NCBI GenBank assembly: GCA_022340825.1
Contig: JAJDNE010000030.1
Coordinates: forward strand, 1-47,183
Direction: 5' to 3'
Source: Acidiferrobacterales bacterium
GTDB taxonomy: Bacteria; Pseudomonadota; Gammaproteobacteria; Acidiferrobacterales; JAJDNE01
Length of the DNA: 47,183 nt
Shown: positions 42,239-47,183 of the stretch, piece by piece
Numbering within the stretch: the stretch's first letter is position 1
Layout of the letters: the number at the start of each line of letters is the position of its first letter
Made by a program: the position numbers and the translations under genes
The notes under the pieces: model-generated
What the model was told of the DNA's origin: nothing
Database searches by the model: none
Seen by the model: the letters and a program-made list of their open reading frames with translations, nothing else

Positions 42239-43267
42239 ATGTCGCTTGGATCACTCATGCTGGACGTCGCGGGGCTAGACCTGACAGAGGTCGAGCGCGA
42301 GCGTTTGCGTCATCCACTGGTGGGTGGCGTCATTCTATTCAGCCGCAACTATGAGACACCTGAGCAGGTAGAAGCGCTAATACGCGAGATCCACGCCGTG
42401 CGTGGAACAGACGACCCGAAATTGCTGGTTGCCGTTGACCAGGAAGGGGGCAGGGTGCAACGTTTTCGTGAAGGTTTTACCGAGTTGCCACCCGTCCGGA
42501 ACCTGGGCGAACTCTATGACGAAAATCGCAAGCGCGCCAAGCGACTGGCCGAGGCAAGTGGCTGGCTCATGGCAACAGAGCTGCGGGCGATTGATGTCGA
42601 CATCAGCTTTGCGCCCGTACTTGATATCGATCTGGGCGTGAGCGCGGTTATTGGTGACCGGGCATTTCATTCCAACCCCGAGATCGTGGCCGATCTGGCA
42701 CACTCCTATATGAACGGGATGAACCGGGCCGGCATGGCCGCGACGGGAAAACACTTCCCGGGCCATGGCAGTGTTGCACCTGATTCCCATGAAGAACTGC
42801 CAGTTGATGACCGCGAGTATGAAGACGTCCATTTGCTGGACCTGGTGCCATTCGAGCGCATGATTCACTTCGGCCTGCCGGCAGTCATGGCCGCCCACAT
42901 CCTGTTCCCTAAGATTGACCGGCTTGCTGTCGGATTCTCGGCGTTCTGGTTAAAGGAGGTGCTACGCGCGCGCCTCGGTTTCCAGGGTGCTATCTTCAGC
43001 GACGATCTCTCGATGAAGGGTGCCGCGGTGATGGGTGATATGCCGGAGCGGGCAAAGGCCGCGCTGGCCGCTGGCTGCGACATGGTATTGGTATGCAACG
43101 ATCCCGAAGCGGTCGATCAGGTGCTGGATCAGATCGCACCGGATAACGACCCCGTCTCCCATCTGCGGCTGGCCAGGCTTCACGGGCGCCATCAGGTCGA
43201 ACGTACGCGCCTTGCGCTGGACGACGAATATCGGCAGGCTGTACATATGGTGCTGAATACGGTCTAG
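42239..43267 (+). CDS. nagZ: beta-N-acetylhexosaminidase NagZ
   Basis: This 342-residue cytoplasmic glycosidase of family 3 removes GlcNAc from 1,6-anhydro-muropeptides in cell-wall recycling. Typical segments are LVGGVILFSRNYETPEQV, VDQEGGRVQRF, DISFAPVLDIDLG and the signature KHFPGHGSVAPDSHEELP that holds the catalytic Asp/His pair. The nucleophile Asp is in IFSDDLSMKGA. It starts 14 bases after the YkuD-fold gene without a strong ribosome site. Next comes speD after 52 bases. Confidence 0.95.
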   Translation: MSLGSLMLDVAGLDLTEVERERLRHPLVGGVILFSRNYETPEQVEALIREIHAVRGTDDPKLLVAVDQEGGRVQRFREGFTELPPVRNLGELYDENRKRAKRLAEASGWLMATELRAIDVDISFAPVLDIDLGVSAVIGDRAFHSNPEIVADLAHSYMNGMNRAGMAATGKHFPGHGSVAPDSHEELPVDDREYEDVHLLDLVPFERMIHFGLPAVMAAHILFPKIDRLAVGFSAFWLKEVLRARLGFQGAIFSDDLSMKGAAVMGDMPERAKAALAAGCDMVLVCNDPEAVDQVLDQIAPDNDPVSHLRLARLHGRHQVERTRLALDDEYRQAVHMVLNTV

Positions 43268-43319
43268 CAGTACAATCGCGCGCTTTTCGGGTAGCCCCGT
43301 AATTTATGAGTAGGATGGC

Positions 43320-44117
43320 ATGATAAAACCGCTACCAAAACTGAAGCTCGAGAGTTTTAATAACCTCACCAAGACCCTGAGCTTCAATATCTATGATATT
43401 TGCTACGCCAAGAGCAGCGAGGCGCAGTCGGAGTACATCGCCTATATCGATGAGGCCTACAATTCCGAGCGCCTGACCAATATCCTCACCGACGTGGCGG
43501 ATATCATTGGAGCCAATATCCTCAATGTCGCTCACCAGGACTATGAACCGGAGGGCGCCAGCGTCACCATGCTGATTGCGGAACTGCCTTTAAAGCTACC
43601 ACTCGATAAATCCGAAGCCCCTGGCCCGCTACCGGATTCCGTGGTCGCGCACCTGGACAAGAGTCATCTCACGGTTCACACATATCCGGAGCGCCACCCG
43701 GATAGTGGCATCAGCACGTTTCGCGCAGACATTGACGTGTCCACCTGTGGCGAAATCTCTCCGCTAAAGGCATTGAACTTCCTGATCCATAGCTTCGAGT
43801 CAGACATTGTTATTGCGGACTACCGGGTGAGGGGGTTTACCCGGGATATCAAGGGTACGAAACATTATATTGACCATAAAATAAACTCGATTCAGAACTT
43901 TATGGACAAGAAGACGCTTGAGCGTTATCAGGCGGTAGATGTGAATGTCTATCAGGAAAACATATTTCATACCAAGATGATGTTGAAGGACTTCGATCTT
44001 GGGACCTACCTGTTCGGGGTGGACGAAAAGGACCTGGCTCCGCGGGAAAAGACGACGGTGATAAACCGGTTGCAGCGTGAAATGGCCGAGATATTTTACG
44101 GGCAAAACCTGCGTTAA
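43320..44117 (+). CDS. speD: S-adenosylmethionine decarboxylase proenzyme (E. coli type)
   Basis: At 265 residues this is the proteobacterial class that matches E. coli SpeD (264). It is made as a proenzyme and cuts itself; the new pyruvoyl group arises from Ser115 in [40 protein letters not shown] holds further active-site residues. The product, decarboxylated SAM, donates aminopropyl for spermidine synthesis. The start has AGGA five bases upstream. speE (spermidine synthase) is not adjacent. Downstream is a 275-base gap with no gene. Confidence 0.96.
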   Translation: MIKPLPKLKLESFNNLTKTLSFNIYDICYAKSSEAQSEYIAYIDEAYNSERLTNILTDVADIIGANILNVAHQDYEPEGASVTMLIAELPLKLPLDKSEAPGPLPDSVVAHLDKSHLTVHTYPERHPDSGISTFRADIDVSTCGEISPLKALNFLIHSFESDIVIADYRVRGFTRDIKGTKHYIDHKINSIQNFMDKKTLERYQAVDVNVYQENIFHTKMMLKDFDLGTYLFGVDEKDLAPREKTTVINRLQREMAEIFYGQNLR

Positions 44118-44322
44118 TAGTCCGGAATTAGGTATAAATCGTCCAAAAACCACCAGACAATCGGTGGATATTCTCGCAATTTATTACGTAGTTGGTATAA
44201 CTAATTGATTTTAATAAGGTTAATGTGGTCTCACAATTTTTCCTATTTCTGTACAGCTCTGTAAGCGCGGTCTAATATATTGGCGTGGGGTGCCCGCAAG
44301 GAAATAATCTAAATATTGTCTT

Positions 44323-44351
44323 TTGTGCGGCCAGATAAATCTATATATAAG
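44323..44351 (+). promoter_or_regulatory. possible promoter of the HD-GYP gene
   Basis: TTGTGC (44323-44328) and TATAAG (44346-44351) are 17 bases apart in a very AT-rich stretch; the -10 matches five of six, the -35 three of six. It lies 42 bases upstream of the start codon. The rest of the 44118-44392 gap shows only a weak 5-bp hairpin (44150-44167). Confidence 0.45.
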
Positions 44352-44392
44352 AACCAGTTAGTCAGGCCAATGCGCCTATTCGGGAAAATTTG

Positions 44393-45712
44393 ATGTCACA
44401 GACAGATACGGATATCAACGATACAGAATCCGTTTATCACAAAAAGGTGCATGCCAAAGATATTCAGGTTGGCATGTATATCTACCAGCTCGACCGACCA
44501 TGGATCGAGACTCCCTTTATGTTCCAGGGCTTTGAGGTGCAAACCGACGAGCAGGTCCAGGAACTTCAAAAGCATTGTCAATGGGTAATCATCGACACCG
44601 AAAAGGGTGCCGATTTCGACCCGTCCAAGGGCAACCTGCAAGATTTCCAGCGGCGTCAGAAATCACTGCAAGATGTTGATGAAGAAATACGCAAAAAGGT
44701 ACAGGCGCTGGCCAATATCAAGGACGCGGGTGAAGTAAAGCGGAAGCCGTATCCTGACAACGTAACCTTTGAAGATGAGCTGGTTCGCGCCAAAGAGATT
44801 GAAGGCGAGGCCCGGGTGCTGATGAACAAGGCGATCGGCGATGTCGCCAAGGGAAACAACATCGATCTGGAGATGGCAACCAAGGCGGTTGGCAAGATGG
44901 TTGACAGCATTATCCGCAACCCGGACGCCATGGTTTGCCTGAGTCAACTCAAGGATGTCAACGAATACACCGCCCTGCACAGCGTTCGCACTGCGATTGT
45001 TGCATTGGCCTTTGGCCGTCATCTGGCATTGAGCCGGGATGAGCTAAATGTCGTTGGCATGGGTGCTCTGTTGCACGATGTCGGAATGGCCCGTCTTCCG
45101 AAAGAGATCCTGGAGAAGCCAGGTGGCTTGTCTGTTGAAGAATTCCAGACCATGTCGAACCACGTGAAGTGGGGCATCGAAATCCTGGAGAGTTCTGGTG
45201 GCGTGCCTCAGGGTGTCATCGAAATGGTTGAGCAGCACCACGAGCGTGGTGATGGTTCTGGCTATCCGACCAAGCGCACCGCCAAGGCAATATCACCAGC
45301 CGGCGCAATTGCCGGCATTGTTGACGTCTACGATGCCATTACCAGCGACCGCCACTACAGCGGTGGACTGTCGGCGGAAGAAGCGTTGAAGCGCATGTAT
45401 GAGTGGCGCAAGAAAGACTTCAAACCTCAAATGGTTGAAGAATTCATCAAGTGTATGGGGATTTTCCCGATCGGCAGCCTGGTGGAGCTCAGTACGGGTG
45501 CGATCGGCGTGGTCATTACCATTAACCGGGCGCGTCGCCTGAAGCCAAAAGTGGCGTTGGTATTAACCGCGAGCGGCACGCCATTCTCCCACCGGTTTAT
45601 CGCCGATCTGTCGGATGAACGTTACACCGGCGCGGAAGAGTTGAAGATCAAGCGAGTGCTACCGTCAGGCGCCCACGGCATCAATCCGATGGACTATATC
45701 GTTCAGTTGTAA
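44393..45712 (+). CDS. HD-GYP domain protein, probable cyclic-di-GMP phosphodiesterase
   Basis: This 439-residue protein's N-terminal 1-145 matches the DUF3391 pattern (KVHAKDIQVGMYIYQLDRPW). The HD-GYP domain covers about 190-370: HSVRTAIVALAFGRHL, then LLHDVGMARLP with His228-Asp229, HHERGDGSGYP with His282-His283 and Gly290-Tyr-Pro292, and VDVYDAITSDRHY. The metal ligands and the GYP loop are intact, so hydrolysis of cyclic-di-GMP is likely. A C-terminal segment of about 70 residues follows. It is cytoplasmic, with no sensor helix. The ATG at 44393 is used rather than the adjacent TTG. The stop is 11 bases from the convergent efp gene. Confidence 0.93.
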   Translation: MSQTDTDINDTESVYHKKVHAKDIQVGMYIYQLDRPWIETPFMFQGFEVQTDEQVQELQKHCQWVIIDTEKGADFDPSKGNLQDFQRRQKSLQDVDEEIRKKVQALANIKDAGEVKRKPYPDNVTFEDELVRAKEIEGEARVLMNKAIGDVAKGNNIDLEMATKAVGKMVDSIIRNPDAMVCLSQLKDVNEYTALHSVRTAIVALAFGRHLALSRDELNVVGMGALLHDVGMARLPKEILEKPGGLSVEEFQTMSNHVKWGIEILESSGGVPQGVIEMVEQHHERGDGSGYPTKRTAKAISPAGAIAGIVDVYDAITSDRHYSGGLSAEEALKRMYEWRKKDFKPQMVEEFIKCMGIFPIGSLVELSTGAIGVVITINRARRLKPKVALVLTASGTPFSHRFIADLSDERYTGAEELKIKRVLPSGAHGINPMDYIVQL

Positions 45713-45723
45713 TCCGGTAGAAA

Positions 45724-46284
45724 TCAGGCGCGTTCTACGTACTCGCCGGTATCGGTATTCACCTTCACCTTGTCCCCGGCCTCAATAAAGGTCGGCACCG
45801 TAACCACGAGACCGGTTTCAAGGGTGGCTGGCTTGCCGCCACTGGCCGCAGTCTGTCCCTTGATTGCCGCATCCGTTTCCGTTACTTCCAGTACTACGTT
45901 GGCCGGAAGATCGAGGCCAATCGGATTTTCGTTGTGAAATGCCACCTTCACTTCGGTATTTGGCAACATGTACTTTGCCTGCTCCTCAAGATCTTCGGCC
46001 GCGATGCCGATTTGCTCATAGCTTTCATTGTCCATGAAAATGTAATTCTCACCGTCCAGGTAGAGATATTGCATGTCACGAACCTCGACGTGCGGTTTTT
46101 CGACCTTATCCTCCGAACGGAAGCGTTCGTTCAGCTTGGTACCGGCACTGAGTTCCTTCATTTCCAGCTGGACGAAGGCGCCGCCTTTACCTGGTTTCAC
46201 ATGGGACTTCTTCAGAACCCGCCAAAGCTTTCCGTTGTACTCAATTAGACCGCCCACGCGGACATCGAACGCTGAAATTTTCAT
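45724..46284 (-). CDS. efp: translation elongation factor P
   Basis: This 186-residue three-domain protein rescues ribosomes stalled at polyproline. From the ATG at 46284 it begins MKISAFDVRVGGLIEYNGKLW; Lys33 lies in VKPGKGGAF, the loop modified (beta-lysylated in E. coli). The last third carries LETGLVVTVPTFIEAGDKVKV, close to the family end. The start is chosen over one 63 bases upstream because the family starts here. The gene converges with the HD-GYP gene and diverges from the uracil-DNA glycosylase, with 289 bases between start codons. The modification enzymes (epmA, epmB) are not in the window. Confidence 0.96.
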   Translation of the reverse strand: MKISAFDVRVGGLIEYNGKLWRVLKKSHVKPGKGGAFVQLEMKELSAGTKLNERFRSEDKVEKPHVEVRDMQYLYLDGENYIFMDNESYEQIGIAAEDLEEQAKYMLPNTEVKVAFHNENPIGLDLPANVVLEVTETDAAIKGQTAASGGKPATLETGLVVTVPTFIEAGDKVKVNTDTGEYVERA

Positions 46285-46573
46285 AAAGACTGCTGTGTCG
46301 TACGGTTGAGGAGCGCGCATTCTAGAGAGTGGAAGGGCTTTTTTCAAAAGAATCTGAAGAACATGAAGTACAGAGAAGGTGGATAGCGGAAGCTGGTACT
46401 CAGCGGATTTATTGTTAGTCTACCCAGAGAGGTAATAATATATTAATATAACAATAGGTTATGTCATTATGTTAAAGTTTATTCTATTTTTAATCTAAAG
46501 GGTCTGGCGCCAGAGTGGCGTGGTATTCTTGCCCGAGCCCAATCACCTCAGCGATCCATGCCACCGTTACGAA

Positions 46574-47183
46574 ATGCCTGATTTCGACAGCAACTGCACC
46601 CGCTGCCCCCGGCTGGCAGGTTTTCTGAAAGAAGTGAAGCAGAAGTACCCTTCCTACTATGCGAAACCGGTACCGCCGTTTGGCGACCCCGATGCTCGCC
46701 TGCTGATTGTCGGGCTCGCGCCGGGCATGCATGGTGCGAATGCTACCGGCAGGCCATTCACCGGCGACTATGCCGGAATCCTTTTATACCAAACGCTGTA
46801 CAAATATGGTTTTGCCAGCGCGCCGGAATCCGTCAGCCGCGATGATAGTTTGGAGTTGCGTAACTGCCGCATCACCAACGCGGTCAAGTGCCTGCCTCCG
46901 GAAAACAAACCCATCGGTGACGAGATTAATACATGCAACGAATTTCTGGCGAACGAACTGAATGGCTTGTCCGACAACAGTTTGGTGATGGCATTGGGCA
47001 CCATTGCCCACAAGTCAGTACTACGCGGTCTCGGTCAAAAGCAGAGCCAGTTCAAGTTTGCCCATGGTGCGGTACATAGGTTAGATGACAAGCTGACCTT
47101 GATCGATTCTTACCATTGCAGCCGCTACAACACCCAGACCCGCCGATTGACACCGAAGATGTTCGAGTCTGTATTTCAGCAGG
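46574..47183 (+). CDS. family 5 uracil-DNA glycosylase (UdgB type), truncated at the window edge
   Basis: The plus-strand frame is open from this ATG to the right edge, 203 codons so far, with no stop. It begins MPDFDSNCTRCPRLAGFL, then PVPPFGDPDARLLIVGLAPG, GANATGRPFTGDYAGILLY, NAVKCLPPENKPIGDEI and IDSYHCSRYN, the UdgB pattern. Four cysteines (8, 11, 106, 121) match the [4Fe-4S] ligands of family 4/5 enzymes. It removes uracil and other deaminated bases from DNA. The start is not certain: the frame stays open to 46499, with GTG at 46520 and TTG at 46529, and none has a clear ribosome site; 46574 fits the family N-terminus. The 289 bases before it are AT-rich at 46430-46495, a likely promoter region. 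Confidence 0.88.
   Translation, partial: MPDFDSNCTRCPRLAGFLKEVKQKYPSYYAKPVPPFGDPDARLLIVGLAPGMHGANATGRPFTGDYAGILLYQTLYKYGFASAPESVSRDDSLELRNCRITNAVKCLPPENKPIGDEINTCNEFLANELNGLSDNSLVMALGTIAHKSVLRGLGQKQSQFKFAHGAVHRLDDKLTLIDSYHCSRYNTQTRRLTPKMFESVFQQ

Noticed and set aside
1-47183. Mobile elements, prophage, CRISPR arrays or integration sites next to the three tRNA genes
   Set aside because: No transposase, integrase, direct-repeat array or duplicated tRNA end was found on either strand; gene order is conserved and compact throughout.

Overview
The window is an ordinary-looking stretch of a free-living gammaproteobacterial chromosome outside the Enterobacterales. The reasons are gene orders known from that class: gloB-mltD divergent from a yafS-like methyltransferase, rnhA and dnaQ; surE-pcm-nlpD-rpoS; alaC-hom-thrC; an rpfE-like gene followed by recJ; and gltX flanked by tRNA genes. 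No insertion sequence, prophage, CRISPR array or integration site was seen. The combination of an alaC-hom-thrC operon, rpfE-recJ and YeeE/YedE-type sulfur transport genes fits a sulfur-associated or otherwise environmental lineage, but that is inference.

Layout. Positions 1-4094 (minus strand) hold a TRAP transporter operon, dctP-dctQ-dctM, running into malate synthase G (glcB, cut by the window edge). It probably imports a 2-oxo acid or related small acid that feeds glyoxylate metabolism. Next come a PpiD-type periplasmic chaperone, FabI, and a complete yejABEF-type peptide ABC importer (7507-13102). Positions 13110-17461 carry the mltD/gloB and yafS/rnhA/dnaQ divergent block. Positions 17700-20006 carry the least ordinary part: a Cys-rich protein with a homoserine-dehydrogenase-type ACT domain, a Sel1-repeat/YeeE fusion, and a second YeeE half. 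Then come a FEN-like exonuclease, a 75-residue conserved protein, an orphan histidine kinase and tRNA-Val.

Positions 23283-26220 hold an outer-membrane protein, a VanZ-like protein, gltX and a tRNA-Ala/tRNA-Glu operon whose promoter begins on the gltX stop codon. Positions 26412-29734 are surE-pcm-nlpD-rpoS (stationary phase and repair). Positions 29775-33896 hold an Mth938-like gene and, divergently, alaC-hom-thrC. Then follow an OmpX-sized barrel, a tandem thioredoxin protein, rpfE-like-recJ-cysM, a PolB-like 3'-5' exonuclease, rlmD, an L,D-transpeptidase-fold protein, nagZ, speD, an HD-GYP protein, EF-P (minus) and the start of a family 5 uracil-DNA glycosylase cut by the right edge.

Most genes are housekeeping with family-typical lengths. 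The strongest candidates for something new are (i) the ACT/Sel1-YeeE/YeeE cluster at 17700-20006, which looks like a split sulfur-compound transporter with a periplasmic Sel1 domain and a possible metal- and ligand-sensing partner; and (ii) the DctQ subunit at 1737-2876, which carries an extra N-terminal TM2-like domain plus a predicted coiled coil. Start codons were re-chosen for many genes from ribosome binding sites and family starts; each choice is explained in its entry. All identifications are by reading the sequence and recalling families; no searches were run.
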